64,000 bases of DNA, taken from NCBI RefSeq assembly GCF_000155675.2, contig NC_020911.1, forward strand, positions 362,501-426,500, in the 5' to 3' direction. Each line of letters begins with the position of its first letter. Position 1 is the stretch's first letter. The notes under the pieces are model-generated. The model saw nothing but the letters and a program-made list of their open reading frames with translations, was not told the DNA's origin and searched no databases. This document shows positions 44,267 to 53,964 of the stretch, one piece after another. The stretch comes from Octadecabacter antarcticus 307. Its GTDB lineage: Bacteria; Pseudomonadota; Alphaproteobacteria; Rhodobacterales; Rhodobacteraceae. Position numbers and translations under genes: made by a program.

Positions 44267-45190
44267 ATGACCCAAGAAAATACGGTGACGCGAACCGATA
44301 TAAACGCCGCTGCGACCCGCATTGCAGGTCGTGTGCATGTGACCCCTGTCATGCGCTCAGACGCGTTCGGCTTGCCATTACAATTCAAGTTTGAACATAC
44401 GCAAATCACCGGCTCGTTCAAAGCACGCGGCGCGTTCAATTCGCTGCTGACAGCGGATGTGCCGCCTGCCGGTATCGTTGCCGCATCGGGCGGTAATCAT
44501 GGCGCTGCTGTTGCCTACGCCGCTAAAACGCTTGGCCACGACGCACATATTTTTGTCCCTGAATTCGCGGGCCCTGCCAAAATTGACGTGATCCGCCAAA
44601 CCGGTGCCACCCTACATGTCGTGGCGGGCGCCTACGCTGATGCCGCTACTGCCGCAAAGGCGCATCAGGTCGCCACCGGCGCGCTCGACATTCACCCCTA
44701 CAACGCGCCCGCAACCCTTGCAGGGCAGGGGACCTGTTTCCAAGAATGGGATGCGCAGGGGCTCGACGCGGACACGATCATCATCGCCATTGGCGGCGGT
44801 GGGCTGATTGGTGGCGCGATGGCGTGGTTCAAGGATCGCAAAATCATCGGTGTTGAATCCGAAACAACCAATTCCATGCACGCCGCCCTGCAACATGGCC
44901 CCGAAACCGACGTTGAGGTGTCTGGCATCTGTGCTAACGCACTGGGCGCAAAGCGCGTCGGGCGGCTGGCCTATGACCTTGCCAAAGACCGCGATCTGCA
45001 AACCCTGCTGATCCCCGACCCAGCGATTGCCTTTGCGCAAAAAATGCTTTGGCAAAACTTGCGCCAACTGGTCGAACCGGCGGGCGCTGCGGCCCTCGCC
45101 GCGATCACGTCGGCGGCCTATGTCCCTGCCAAAGGCGAAAAGGTCGCGATCCTGCTGTGTGGTGCAAACCCAGCCCCGATTCCAATCTAG
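44267..45190 (+). CDS. PLP-dependent threonine/serine dehydratase
   Basis: 307 aa fold-type II enzyme. The PLP lysine is in 'ITGSFKARGAFNSLL', 'VAASGGNHGAAVAYAAKTLGH' is the substrate loop, and 'IIIAIGGGGLIGGAMAWF' the phosphate-binding glycine loop. There is no C-terminal ACT regulatory domain, so it is a catabolic-type dehydratase or serine racemase-like enzyme. The stop codon TAG lies inside the 8-bp target duplicated by the IS1595 insertion, so the gene is intact. Confidence 0.9.
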   Translation: MTQENTVTRTDINAAATRIAGRVHVTPVMRSDAFGLPLQFKFEHTQITGSFKARGAFNSLLTADVPPAGIVAASGGNHGAAVAYAAKTLGHDAHIFVPEFAGPAKIDVIRQTGATLHVVAGAYADAATAAKAHQVATGALDIHPYNAPATLAGQGTCFQEWDAQGLDADTIIIAIGGGGLIGGAMAWFKDRKIIGVESETTNSMHAALQHGPETDVEVSGICANALGAKRVGRLAYDLAKDRDLQTLLIPDPAIAFAQKMLWQNLRQLVEPAGAAALAAITSAAYVPAKGEKVAILLCGANPAPIPI

Positions 45191-45194
45191 GCCC
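45187..45194. repeat. 8-bp target duplication, left of IS1595 element
   Basis: ctaggccc, including the stop codon of the dehydratase gene. The identical octamer follows the element at 46363-46370. Confidence 0.92.
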
Positions 45195-46362
45195 AAAGGC
45201 TTATCCCCTTTGCTCCGGCGGCACCTGATGTAGTGTGAAGCGGCTTGCCAATCTACAATGTTCTTGTATTGTTCTACCCATGCCAGCCAGATGGAAAAAC
45301 GACAAACCCATGTCCCGCCTGGCGTTCGACGCCAGGTTTTCTGATGAGGAAGCGTGTTCGCATTATCTGGCGGAACATCGTTGGCCTGAGGGCTTTGTGT
45401 GTCCTTCCTGTGGCACCTGCAAGGGCTGGCCGTTAAAGCGAAATCGCGCGACTTGGGAATGTGCCGGTTGCGCACGGCAGACATCCGTGACGGCTGGCAC
45501 GGTGATGCACAGCAGCCATTTGCCGTTGCGAATTTGGTTTCTTGCCGCGCACATCATCACCAGCCATTCCAACGGCATGTCAGCGCTGCAACTTCAGGCG
45601 CAACTTGGCCTTGGCAGCTACAAGACGGCGTGGCTCCTCTTGCAAAAGCTGCGGCGGTCGATGGTCAACCCTGACCGCAACCCCCTGAAAGACCTTGTCG
45701 AGATCGATGAAACAGAGATTCCGTTCCGGTCCCGGCATGATCCCGAGGACCGGCCAAAGGGTGGGCGGAGCCCGGTCGGAAAGATGTTTGTCGTCTGCGC
45801 CGTCGAGTTATCAAGAGACGGACATCCGCGCCGTATCAGGATGAAACACATTCCCGACGGCGCATCAAAGACGCTACACGGGTTCATTGGTCAGGCTGTA
45901 GAGCCTGGCGCTCACGTCATCACGGATGGCTGGCTAGGTTACGAAAATCCCCCTGCAAACACGCATGAGGCGAAGGTCGTCAGCGGCAAGAAGGCACATG
46001 ACATACTCCACTGGGTCCACCGCGTGTTCTCCAACCTAAAAACGTGGGCAAAAGGCGTCTTCCACGGCCTCAGAAAATGCCATCTGCAACGCTATCTCGA
46101 CGAATTTGTGTTCCGCTGGAACCGACGGCGACACATGCGAAGCGCCTTCGACACGCTGCTGGGGATCGGTGTTGGTATTGGCCCAGCGACATATCGTGAT
46201 TTTGTTGAACAGCGCGCCTGAAGGCCCTTGTTCACGGCAAAAGCCACGCCCCATAAACCCACCAGATGTTACAAACTGATCCGATCCGCCTCTCAAGCCA
46301 CAAGGGCGAGGTTCTGCGCCGCGTCAACATGTGGGGCAACCGGACTAAAAGGGATAAGCCTT
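45195..46362. mobile_element. IS1595-family insertion sequence
   Basis: 1168 bp with imperfect terminal inverted repeats (aaaggcttatccccttt on the left; inverted right end aaggcttatccctttta). It is flanked by an 8-bp direct repeat, the duplication length known for IS1595. Single intact transposase gene. About 140 bp of noncoding right end (46222-46362). Confidence 0.93.
45280..46221 (+). CDS. IS1595-family transposase
   Basis: 313 aa from MPARWKND (starts at 45235 or 45310 are also possible). The N-terminal zinc ribbon is 'WPEGFVCPSCGTCKGWPL ... WECAGCARQTSVTAGTVMHSSHLPL'. The ISXO2-like DDE domain has 'LVEIDETEIPFR', 'HVITDGWLGYENP' and 'HRVFSNLKTWAKGVFHGLRKCHLQRYLDEFVFRWNRR'. All family landmarks are present in frame, so it is probably active. 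Confidence 0.93.
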   Translation: MPARWKNDKPMSRLAFDARFSDEEACSHYLAEHRWPEGFVCPSCGTCKGWPLKRNRATWECAGCARQTSVTAGTVMHSSHLPLRIWFLAAHIITSHSNGMSALQLQAQLGLGSYKTAWLLLQKLRRSMVNPDRNPLKDLVEIDETEIPFRSRHDPEDRPKGGRSPVGKMFVVCAVELSRDGHPRRIRMKHIPDGASKTLHGFIGQAVEPGAHVITDGWLGYENPPANTHEAKVVSGKKAHDILHWVHRVFSNLKTWAKGVFHGLRKCHLQRYLDEFVFRWNRRRHMRSAFDTLLGIGVGIGPATYRDFVEQRA

Positions 46363-46370
46363 CTAGGCCC
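46363..46370. repeat. 8-bp target duplication, right of IS1595 element
   Basis: ctaggccc, identical to 45187-45194. Marks the original junction between the dehydratase stop and the dapD upstream region. Confidence 0.92.
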
Positions 46371-46440
46371 AATTGAATTGCCCAAAGCGCGCCATCACGC
46401 TATGCCGCCCCGAACGCATTCCACCTAAAGAGGTCAGATC

Positions 46441-47268
46441 ATGTCCAACGCACAACTCGAAACCGCAATCGAATCCGCATGGGACGTGCGCGATACCATT
46501 ACCGTCGCGACGAAGGGTGAGGTTCGCGACGCGATTACCGACACGCTGACAGCGCTGGATTCCGGTAAGCTGCGTGTCGCTGAACGGCGCGAAAATGGCG
46601 ACTGGCATGTAAACCAATGGGCAAAAAAGGCGGTGCTGTTGTCGTTCCGTCTGAATGATATGGAACCGATTTCGGGTGGCAACGGCGGCACCACGTGGTG
46701 GGACAAGGTCCCTTCTAAATTCGACGGCTGGGGTGAAAATCAATGGCGCGACGCGGGCTTTCGCGCCGTTCCCGGATCAATCGTGCGCCGCTCGGCGTTC
46801 ATCGGCAAAGGCGTGGTCTTGATGCCGTCGTTCGTGAACCTCGGTGCCTATGTTGACGAAGGCTCAATGGTGGATGGCTGGGCGACAGTCGGATCATGTG
46901 CGCAAATCGGCAAGAACGTGCACCTATCTGGTGGTGTCGGTATCGGCGGCGTTCTGGAACCAATGCAGGCCGGTCCGACCATCATTGAAGACAATTGTTT
47001 CATCGGCGCGCGTTCTGAAGTCGTCGAAGGTTGCATCATCCGCGAAGGCTCCGTGCTTGGCATGGGCGTGTTCATCGGCCAATCCACCAAAATCGTGGAC
47101 CGCGAAACTGGCGAAGTCTTCTACGGCGAAGTGCCGCCCTATTCCGTCGTCGTTGCAGGCTCCATGCCGTCTAAAAACAACGTCAACTTGTACTGCGCGG
47201 TCATCGTCAAACGCGTCGATGCAAAGACCCGTTCCAAGACTGGAATTAACGAATTGCTGCGGGATTGA
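46441..47268 (+). CDS. dapD: Tetrahydrodipicolinate N-succinyltransferase
   Basis: 275 aa, normal length. A helical N-terminal domain precedes a left-handed beta-helix of hexapeptide repeats ('[71 protein letters not shown]'). It uses succinyl-CoA in the lysine/diaminopimelate pathway. AAAGAGGTC lies before the ATG. dapE is 1.4 kb downstream on the same strand. Confidence 0.97.
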   Translation: MSNAQLETAIESAWDVRDTITVATKGEVRDAITDTLTALDSGKLRVAERRENGDWHVNQWAKKAVLLSFRLNDMEPISGGNGGTTWWDKVPSKFDGWGENQWRDAGFRAVPGSIVRRSAFIGKGVVLMPSFVNLGAYVDEGSMVDGWATVGSCAQIGKNVHLSGGVGIGGVLEPMQAGPTIIEDNCFIGARSEVVEGCIIREGSVLGMGVFIGQSTKIVDRETGEVFYGEVPPYSVVVAGSMPSKNNVNLYCAVIVKRVDAKTRSKTGINELLRD

Positions 47269-47293
47269 TGATTCAACTTAGTGAAATGCGCCA

Positions 47294-47578
47294 ATGATAG
47301 TCAGCCGGACCCTCGCCAAGCGTCGTATCGCGGCGGGGGTCCGTCCCACGTGGGGCGCGGCGTGGGCACCTGTCGCCTTTGATGCAGCCTGCCTAATTGC
47401 CGCGTTTCTCTTGCTCTTTCGCCCGTTTCAATCCCTGACCGAGACGTTCAATTTCCCGGTCTGGGCCACGGTGACAGCGCTCCTTGCGATCGGGTTTATC
47501 CCCACCCAAGCGGTGCTGATCTTTTCGTCCCTCTGGGCGGCTAAATCACGGTTTAACGACGACGATGCAGGATCCTAA
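47294..47578 (+). CDS. Small inner-membrane protein, unknown function
   Basis: 94 aa with two hydrophobic helices ('FDAACLIAAFLLLFRPF' and 'VWATVTALLAIGFIPTQAVLIFSSLWA') and an Arg-rich N-terminus. It follows dapD by 25 bp on the same strand, so it is probably cotranscribed. I recognise no named family. Confidence 0.65.
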   Translation: MIVSRTLAKRRIAAGVRPTWGAAWAPVAFDAACLIAAFLLLFRPFQSLTETFNFPVWATVTALLAIGFIPTQAVLIFSSLWAAKSRFNDDDAGS

Positions 47579-47717
47579 CGGTTCTGATTGCCAAACCATG
47601 TCATGACCCGCTCTCTATAAGTGCCATCCTCGCGCAAGCGCAGAAGTGTCTGGTTGATTTGCCCCCTAGATTGCGCAGACATTGACGGCGCGCATGACGG
47701 GCGTTACGGCCACTGCC

Positions 47718-48113
47718 ATGACTGATTCATCCGATGCCAAACCCAAAAAGAAAAAGCCCTCGCGCCAGCAGGTGTTTACTTTGCTCGTTGAGGTTGGCCG
47801 TAAAGTTGGTGACGGGCTTCCCAAAGACAGCACAGGTGCCGCGCTGATGATCTATGCCTCCGGTATAGATGAGGCTGAGGCCGTGCGTGAAACCGTCGCC
47901 ATTCTGAAACAGGCAGATGTGGCGCCCCTTGACGTGTCAGGCTACGGGACGCTTGAAGAACGCCTCGCTGAAGGACATGAGATCGCCGATGAAGAACGCG
48001 AACTAATGCAGCGCGCCTTGGACGAAAACAGCGTGATCGTCGCGCAGATGACGCCGTTCTTTGAAGGCGACGAAGTTGACGATGACGGGGACGCTGCAGA
48101 CACGGCTCCTTAG
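47718..48113 (+). CDS. Hypothetical acidic protein in dap cluster
   Basis: 131 aa from MTDSSDAKPKKKKPSRQQ. A basic N-terminal tail, a central 'QQVFTLLVEVGRKVGDGLPKDSTGAALMIYASGIDEAEAVRETVAILKQADVAPLDVSGYGTLEERL', and a very acidic C-terminus. Similar proteins sit between dapD and dapE in relatives, but the function is unknown to me. A start at 47682 is possible but adds an unlikely leader. Confidence 0.7.
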   Translation: MTDSSDAKPKKKKPSRQQVFTLLVEVGRKVGDGLPKDSTGAALMIYASGIDEAEAVRETVAILKQADVAPLDVSGYGTLEERLAEGHEIADEERELMQRALDENSVIVAQMTPFFEGDEVDDDGDAADTAP

Positions 48114-48189
48114 CCGCAAGAATTGAACTTTTGATCAACGCTGGCGCTTCCAGCACCGCAGAGGCGTCAAAACTCTCGACCAGGGCCCT

Positions 48190-48489
48190 GTTCACCAGAA
48201 TCGTCAGTGTCAACGTGACAGTAAAACCCTCCATCTCGATGTTGAACTGATCGTTGGTGTTATCGTTGAAGAGGTTAATGTTATCGGTCAGGTTGACAGA
48301 ATTAATGGTAGTGCCGTTGCGCGCGATTGACAGCGGCACGTGCGTTTCGTTGATCCAGACGCCAGCCATGTCGTTGTAAATGGAATTCGTATACTCAGGG
48401 TATTCGTCCGAACTGAACACGAACTGCATCGTCATGACATCGGACTCGTTGTTGTCGCCGCTCGATGTCTGCCCTGCCTCGGGTCTATA
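48190..48489 (-). pseudogene. Choice-of-anchor L domain fragment
   Basis: 'SGDNNESDVMTMQFVFSSDEYPEYTNSIYNDMAGVWIN', then 'NLFNDNTNDQFNIEMEGFTVTLTLTILVN', matches the middle of choice-of-anchor L domains found in large secreted bacterial proteins. A stop lies just upstream (48492), and there is no start, signal or rest of the protein. A 100-codon relic stranded between two dap-cluster genes. Confidence 0.7.
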
Positions 48490-48668
48490 TTATTACGTTA
48501 GCCATATGGTAACCGCTGGCTTCTTTAGTGTCTTTTCAAGTGGTTACGTCCATGTCACGAAAAATATGTGTCAGATGGGGCATATCCCAGACACGACTCA
48601 GGCATGGCCGCGAGGGTTTGCATCGGCTTCAAATCATCGGTAACGCAGGGGTAATCAGGAGAGTTTTC

Positions 48669-49811
48669 ATGCCCGTTGATCCCATCGCCCTCACCGTTGA
48701 TCTGATCCGCTGCCCTACCGTCACGCCAACTGAGGGTGGCGCGTTGCAACTGCTTGATCGGCTTTTGTCCGACGCAGGGTTTGAAACGTGGCGCGTGGAC
48801 CGCGCAGGCACGCCAAACCTTTTTGCGAGGTGGGGCGCACGTGGGGCCAACAAATCCTTCGGCTTTAACGGCCATACCGACGTTGTGCCCGTGGGTGACG
48901 CTGCCGCATGGACGGTTGATCCGTTTGGCGGCGAAATCTGTGACGGCGTTCTTTATGGCCGTGGTGCCACGGACATGAAGTCCGGCGTCGCAGCATTCGC
49001 GGCGGCAGCGATTGATTTTGTGCAAGTTACGCCGCCAGATGGGGCTATCATCTTGGCGATCACTTGCGACGAAGAAGGCCCGTCCACGGATGGCACCATT
49101 GCGTTGCTGGATTGGATGCGGTCCCACGGCGAAGCGATGACCGCCTGCATCGTTGGCGAACCGACCTGCCCGGATGTCATGGGCGAAATGATTAAAGTCG
49201 GGCGTCGTGGATCGTTGACATCGCACTTCACAGTGACTGGTAAACAAGGCCATTCCGCCTATCCGCACCGCGCCAACAACCCGCTGCCTGCGATGGTGCG
49301 CCTGATGGATCGATTGGCCAGTTATGAAATGGACAAAGGGTCGGACCACTTTGATCCATCAACCCTTGCGGTGGTGACAATTGACACTGGAAACCCGGCC
49401 ACCAACGTCATCCCCGCCATCTGTAAAGCCAGCGCAAATGTGCGGTTCAATGACCTGCATACATCGCAATCCGTCATCGCATGGATGCAAGGCGAGGTTG
49501 ATGTGGTGGCCGCAGATTTTGGCGTGCAAATCGACATGGCCTGCCGCGTGTCGGGTGAAAGTTTCATCACACCCCCCGGTGAATTGTCCGATCTGGTCTG
49601 CGCTGCAGTGTTGGCAGAGACAGGCATGACGCCAGAACTGTCCACGACAGGCGGCACGTCTGATGCACGGTTCGTCAAAGACCATTGCCCTGTTGTTGAG
49701 GTCGGTCTGGTCGGCAAGACCATGCACCAAGTAGATGAATGCGTTCCAGTTGAACAAATCACCCAGCTTAAGGCGATTTATGACCGTATCTTGCGTAGCT
49801 ACTTTTCTTGA
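48669..49811 (+). CDS. dapE: Succinyl-diaminopimelate desuccinylase
   Basis: 380 aa M20 metallopeptidase-fold enzyme. '[14 protein letters not shown]' carries metal-binding His and catalytic Asp, '[15 protein letters not shown]' the bridging Asp, '[13 protein letters not shown]' the Glu pair, and '[14 protein letters not shown]' the last His. AGGAGA precedes the ATG at 48669; the open frame upstream to 48528 is not protein-like. It releases succinate in lysine synthesis, two steps after DapD (the intervening aminotransferase is elsewhere). Confidence 0.96.
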   Translation: MPVDPIALTVDLIRCPTVTPTEGGALQLLDRLLSDAGFETWRVDRAGTPNLFARWGARGANKSFGFNGHTDVVPVGDAAAWTVDPFGGEICDGVLYGRGATDMKSGVAAFAAAAIDFVQVTPPDGAIILAITCDEEGPSTDGTIALLDWMRSHGEAMTACIVGEPTCPDVMGEMIKVGRRGSLTSHFTVTGKQGHSAYPHRANNPLPAMVRLMDRLASYEMDKGSDHFDPSTLAVVTIDTGNPATNVIPAICKASANVRFNDLHTSQSVIAWMQGEVDVVAADFGVQIDMACRVSGESFITPPGELSDLVCAAVLAETGMTPELSTTGGTSDARFVKDHCPVVEVGLVGKTMHQVDECVPVEQITQLKAIYDRILRSYFS

Positions 49812-49918
49812 AGGCGCAACACCTGCGGCCCGTGCAAGAAAGTTGGTATTTTTAAACCAAAGAAACTGTAGAGCAGATTGCATCTGACGCTGGCGATAAG
49901 CCGTGATAGGCAAAACCC

Positions 49919-52162
49919 ATGACACGTATACCCTCCAAGACCGAGATCCTTGACTGGATCGCCGAAAACCCCACCCAAACGGCCAAGCGTGACATCGCGA
50001 AGGCGTTTGGCATCAAGGGGGCGGCGCGCATTGACCTTAAATATCTGCTGCGCGAACTCGAAGACGACGGGAAATTGCAAAAGCGCAAATCGTCTTATCG
50101 TGATGCCAATAAGTTGCCGCCAGTGTCCGTGTTGGAGGTGACTGGCCCTGACAGCGATGGTGATCTGTTTGCGCGCCCCCTAGAATGGGCCGGAACCGGC
50201 GATGCACCGCGCATCCTGATGGTGATGAAAGCGGAGGAACCGGCGCTGGGCGCGGGTGAACGTGTGTTGGGTCGTCTGACCGAAGTGATTGGCGAAGATT
50301 TCGCCTATACTGCACGTCTGATCCGCCGCATTGGAACCAATCCGTTGCGTATTTTGGGCGTGTTCCGTGTGGCAACGGAAGGTGGGCGTGTTTTGCCCGT
50401 CGACAAAGGATCGCAAAAGGAATGGATCGTGGCGGCGGGTGCCACGGGTGATGCCAAAGATGGCGAGTTGGTTGAGGCTGAGCAGGCTGGACCGAAGGGG
50501 CGCATGGGCCTGCCAAAGGCGCGCATCGTGGCGCGATTGGGCGATCCGACACAGCCGCGCGCTGTCAGCCTGATTGCGATCCACCAACACGGCATTCCTG
50601 ATCACTTTCCCGATGATGTCGTCGCGCAAGCTGACAGCGCCAAACCTGCGGGCCTTAAAGGGCGCGACGACCTGCAACACCTGCCGCTGATCACCATTGA
50701 TCCGTGGGATGCCCGCGACCATGACGATGCCTGCTGTGCCATCCCCAATGGCGACGGCGGTTTTGCGCTTTGGGTCGCGATTGCAGATGTCGCGCACTAT
50801 GTCACGCCGGGGTCCAAACTGGATATCGAAGCCCGCAAGCGTGGCAATTCCACGTATTTCCCCGACCGTGTTGTGCCGATGTTGCCGGACCGTTTGTCGG
50901 GTGATTTGTGTTCGCTCCACGAAGGGGTGCCGCGCGCTTGTATTGCCGTGGAAATGCAGATCGACCGCGACGGCAACAAGACTTCGCATCGCTTTGTGCG
51001 CGGGTTGATGACGTCCCCCGCGTCGCTGAATTACGAAGAAGTTCAGGCTGCGATGGACGGTGAGATTAACGACAAAGTCGCGCCACTTCTTGATGACGTA
51101 ATACGGCCCTTGTACGCCTGCTACGACGCGTTGAAAAAAGCGCGCGCTGTGCGCCAGCCGCTCGAACTCGACCTGCCTGAACGCAAAATCATCCTAAATG
51201 CGGACGGCGTGGTCACGGATGTTGCATTTAAGGATCGCCTTGATGCGCACCGCCTGATTGAAGAATTCATGGTGCTGGCAAATGTCGCCGCTGCGGAAAC
51301 TTTGGTCGCCAAAAAGACTGCGCTGCTGTTTCGGGTTCATGAAGAACCAAAAACCGAAAAGCTCGACGCGCTGCGTGAAACGGCTGAATCTGCTGGGTTG
51401 CAATTGGCTAAAGGGCAGGTTCTCAAGACCGCGCACCTGAACCGTTTGCTCAACCAAGCGGCGGACACTGACCACGCGGAACTGATTAATATCGCCACGC
51501 TTCGTTCCATGACGCAGGCGTATTACAGCCCTGATAACTTTGGGCATTTTGGTTTGGCGCTTAAGGCATACGCGCACTTCACCTCCCCCATTCGCCGCTA
51601 TTCTGACCTGATTGTACACCGCGCATTGATCACGGCACACGGTTGGGGCAAGGACGGTTTAACGCCCGAGGATGAGGCGATGTTGCCTGAAACCGCGCAG
51701 GCAATATCGGACACTGAACGTCGGTCCATGGTGGCCGAACGCGACACGACGGACCGCTACCTTGCGGCATTCCTGAGCGAACGTGTCGGCGCTGTGATGG
51801 GGGGGCGGATCAGCGGCATCGCCAAGTTTGGCGTGTTCGTAAAGCTTGATGAAACCGGTGCCGATGGCATGATCCCGATCCGCAATCTGGGTGCCGAATA
51901 TTTCCACTATGACGCCGACAACCAGACCCTGATGGGGTCCGACACCGGCGTCGTGATCGGCCTTGGTGTGCGGGTCGTTGTGAAACTGGTCGAAGCGGCG
52001 CCCGTCACGGGTGGACTGATCGTTGATCTGTTGGAAATTGATGGCAAGGCGATGCCGCAGGGCCGCCCATCCAACCGGGGAAAATCACCGCGGCGCAAAT
52101 TTGGCTCGGCCAAGAAAAAGGCCTCAAAAACAGCGCGTAAGGTCAACCGAACCCGCACGTGA
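49919..52162 (+). CDS. rnr: Ribonuclease R
   Basis: 747 aa. The N-terminal winged helix is 'SKTEILDWIAENPTQTAKRDIAKAFGIKGAARIDLKYLLRELEDDGKL', followed by cold-shock domains. The RNB catalytic domain has 'LITIDPWDARDHDDACCAIPNGDG' with the Asp cluster and 'AHFTSPIRRYSDLIVHRAL'. An S1 domain ('GAVMGGRISGIAKFGVFVKLDETGADGMI') and a basic C-terminal tail complete it. 3'-5' exoribonuclease for structured RNA. No frame damage. Confidence 0.97.
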   Translation: MTRIPSKTEILDWIAENPTQTAKRDIAKAFGIKGAARIDLKYLLRELEDDGKLQKRKSSYRDANKLPPVSVLEVTGPDSDGDLFARPLEWAGTGDAPRILMVMKAEEPALGAGERVLGRLTEVIGEDFAYTARLIRRIGTNPLRILGVFRVATEGGRVLPVDKGSQKEWIVAAGATGDAKDGELVEAEQAGPKGRMGLPKARIVARLGDPTQPRAVSLIAIHQHGIPDHFPDDVVAQADSAKPAGLKGRDDLQHLPLITIDPWDARDHDDACCAIPNGDGGFALWVAIADVAHYVTPGSKLDIEARKRGNSTYFPDRVVPMLPDRLSGDLCSLHEGVPRACIAVEMQIDRDGNKTSHRFVRGLMTSPASLNYEEVQAAMDGEINDKVAPLLDDVIRPLYACYDALKKARAVRQPLELDLPERKIILNADGVVTDVAFKDRLDAHRLIEEFMVLANVAAAETLVAKKTALLFRVHEEPKTEKLDALRETAESAGLQLAKGQVLKTAHLNRLLNQAADTDHAELINIATLRSMTQAYYSPDNFGHFGLALKAYAHFTSPIRRYSDLIVHRALITAHGWGKDGLTPEDEAMLPETAQAISDTERRSMVAERDTTDRYLAAFLSERVGAVMGGRISGIAKFGVFVKLDETGADGMIPIRNLGAEYFHYDADNQTLMGSDTGVVIGLGVRVVVKLVEAAPVTGGLIVDLLEIDGKAMPQGRPSNRGKSPRRKFGSAKKKASKTARKVNRTRT

Positions 52163-52258
52163 GCGAGCGGAAGATCGCCCGCGCGCCAGTCTATTGGTTC
52201 CGATTTGGAAACATGCGCGGTAGATGGAGGGATGGGTCCCTCAATCTCGGGTGGTGGT

Positions 52259-53497
52259 ATGTTAAATTTTCGCGTTCTTTTGGCTGGTGCAATCTGCGCA
52301 GCGGGCTCGGGTTTTGCGGGCCCAATTCCGCAAGATGGTCCTGTCCACATCAGCCCAATTACCCAAGTGCAGACCGCAAACCAAGGCTTCAACGCTTGGA
52401 TTTTTGGCTTTCGCAATCGTGCAACGCGCCAGGGTATTTTAGAGGCCACATTCGACGCGGCCTTTGACGGAATTACCTACAACACCACAGTGATTGATCG
52501 TGATCGCAACCAATCCGAATTCACCAAATCGCTGTGGGATTACCTCGACACTGCGGTATCGGACGCACGCGTGCGCAATGGCCGCCGGGCACTGGCCGAC
52601 AACATGCAACTGCTGAACCGGATCGAACAGACGTTTGGCGTCGATAAAGAGGTCGTCGTTGCGATCTGGGGCTTGGAATCAGCCTATGGCGCGGTCCGCG
52701 GCAGCACCAATGTCATCGGAGCCATGGCGACACTGGCCTATGATGGGCGGCGTGGCGCATTCTTTGAACAACAACTGATTGCCGCCTTGCAAATCTTACA
52801 GGCGGGCGACACGGCCCCGCGCAATATGACCGGATCATGGGCTGGCGCGATGGGTCACACGCAATTCATGCCGACTAGTTTTCTGGAATATGCAGTGGAT
52901 GGAAATGGTGATGGGCGGCGCGATATCTGGGCGGATGATCCGACTGATGCGCTCGCCTCTACTGCCAATTACCTACGCAGTTTCGGTTGGGTGCAGGGGC
53001 AGCCTTGGGGCATAGAAGTGCAAATTCCGCAAGGTTTTGATTACGCCACGGCGCAGCGCGGAAACGAAAAATTACCAAGCGAATGGGCGACGATTGGTGT
53101 CGTTGATATGGCTGGACGCGCAGTTCCTGATCACGAAGCCGCGTCGATCCTATTGCCCGCAGGGGCGATGGGTGCGGCGTTCATGATCTTCCCGAACTTT
53201 GAGGTGATCGAACGCTACAACACCGCCGACGCCTATGTGATCGGTGTTGGCATCTTGTCTGATCGTATCGCAGGCGGGGGTCCAATCGAAACCACATGGC
53301 CGCGTGATGATCGGGTGCTGAACGGCGCGGAACGGGTTGAATTGCAGGAACGTCTGACGGCGGCGGGGTTCGATACCTTGGGCATCGACGGGCGCATCGG
53401 GCCGCTGACAATCAACGCCATCCGCACCTATCAACTGGCCAGCGACATCATTCCTGACGGCTATGCATCGCTTCGATTGCTGAACCGTCTGCGTTAA
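52259..53497 (+). CDS. Lytic murein transglycosylase (MltB-type) with peptidoglycan-binding domain
   Basis: 412 aa from MLNFRVLLAGAICAAGSGFAG (signal peptide). Catalytic Glu is in 'VVVAIWGLESAYGAVRG'. 'RNMTGSWAGAMGHTQFMPTSFLEYAVDGNGDGRRDIWADDPTDALASTANYL' is the SLT_2 signature. The C-terminal 60 residues ('ERVELQERLTAAGFDTLGIDGRIGPLTINAIRTYQ') are a PG_binding_1 repeat. Periplasmic cell-wall cleavage. The start at 52205 would put residues before the signal peptide. Confidence 0.93.
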   Translation: MLNFRVLLAGAICAAGSGFAGPIPQDGPVHISPITQVQTANQGFNAWIFGFRNRATRQGILEATFDAAFDGITYNTTVIDRDRNQSEFTKSLWDYLDTAVSDARVRNGRRALADNMQLLNRIEQTFGVDKEVVVAIWGLESAYGAVRGSTNVIGAMATLAYDGRRGAFFEQQLIAALQILQAGDTAPRNMTGSWAGAMGHTQFMPTSFLEYAVDGNGDGRRDIWADDPTDALASTANYLRSFGWVQGQPWGIEVQIPQGFDYATAQRGNEKLPSEWATIGVVDMAGRAVPDHEAASILLPAGAMGAAFMIFPNFEVIERYNTADAYVIGVGILSDRIAGGGPIETTWPRDDRVLNGAERVELQERLTAAGFDTLGIDGRIGPLTINAIRTYQLASDIIPDGYASLRLLNRLR

Positions 53498-53964
53498 AAC
53501 GTGCGTTCGTCGCAGCCAGTTCCGCGCATACACGATTCAGCGGTTTGCACGTATCCGTCGTCTGGCGCAAATATCGTGCTGTGGCAGGGATTCACGTTCA
53601 AAACGTAACCATCCGCCGTTTGCTCAACAAATGTGAGAATGGCTTCATCATGGCTGATCGACCCGCACCAGTGCGCCAAACACTCAAAATTCAAAGTGAC
53701 GTCAAGTGTGGGTGCCGTCACAAACCCGTCGGCCCCAAGGTATTTCCCTGAAAACGTCGCAGGCAGCCGCACAGATTGCGGAATATTCGTATCCGTTTGG
53801 GTCTTCACAGGCGGCGAAAACGCAAACGCCCCTAGCAATACGACATACCTTTCTTCCGCTTCTGATGCCCAACCAAACGTGCGCGCCACATCGGATTGCA
53901 TACACGACAACGCCTGTGCTTGCCCCGCGATGGCGACCAAAGCTGCCGCTAACATAACCTTCAT
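53494..53964 (-). CDS. Hypothetical secreted cysteine-containing protein
   Basis: 156 aa. Signal peptide [21 protein letters not shown]. Cysteines in 'LSCMQSD', 'FECLAHWCG', 'NPCHST' and '[14 protein letters not shown]' suggest periplasmic disulfides. I recognise no family. The ATGA overlap with rppH makes it the last gene of the minus-strand operon. Its stop shares TTAA (53494-53497) with the transglycosylase stop. Confidence 0.8.
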   Translation of the reverse strand: MKVMLAAALVAIAGQAQALSCMQSDVARTFGWASEAEERYVVLLGAFAFSPPVKTQTDTNIPQSVRLPATFSGKYLGADGFVTAPTLDVTLNFECLAHWCGSISHDEAILTFVEQTADGYVLNVNPCHSTIFAPDDGYVQTAESCMRGTGCDERTF

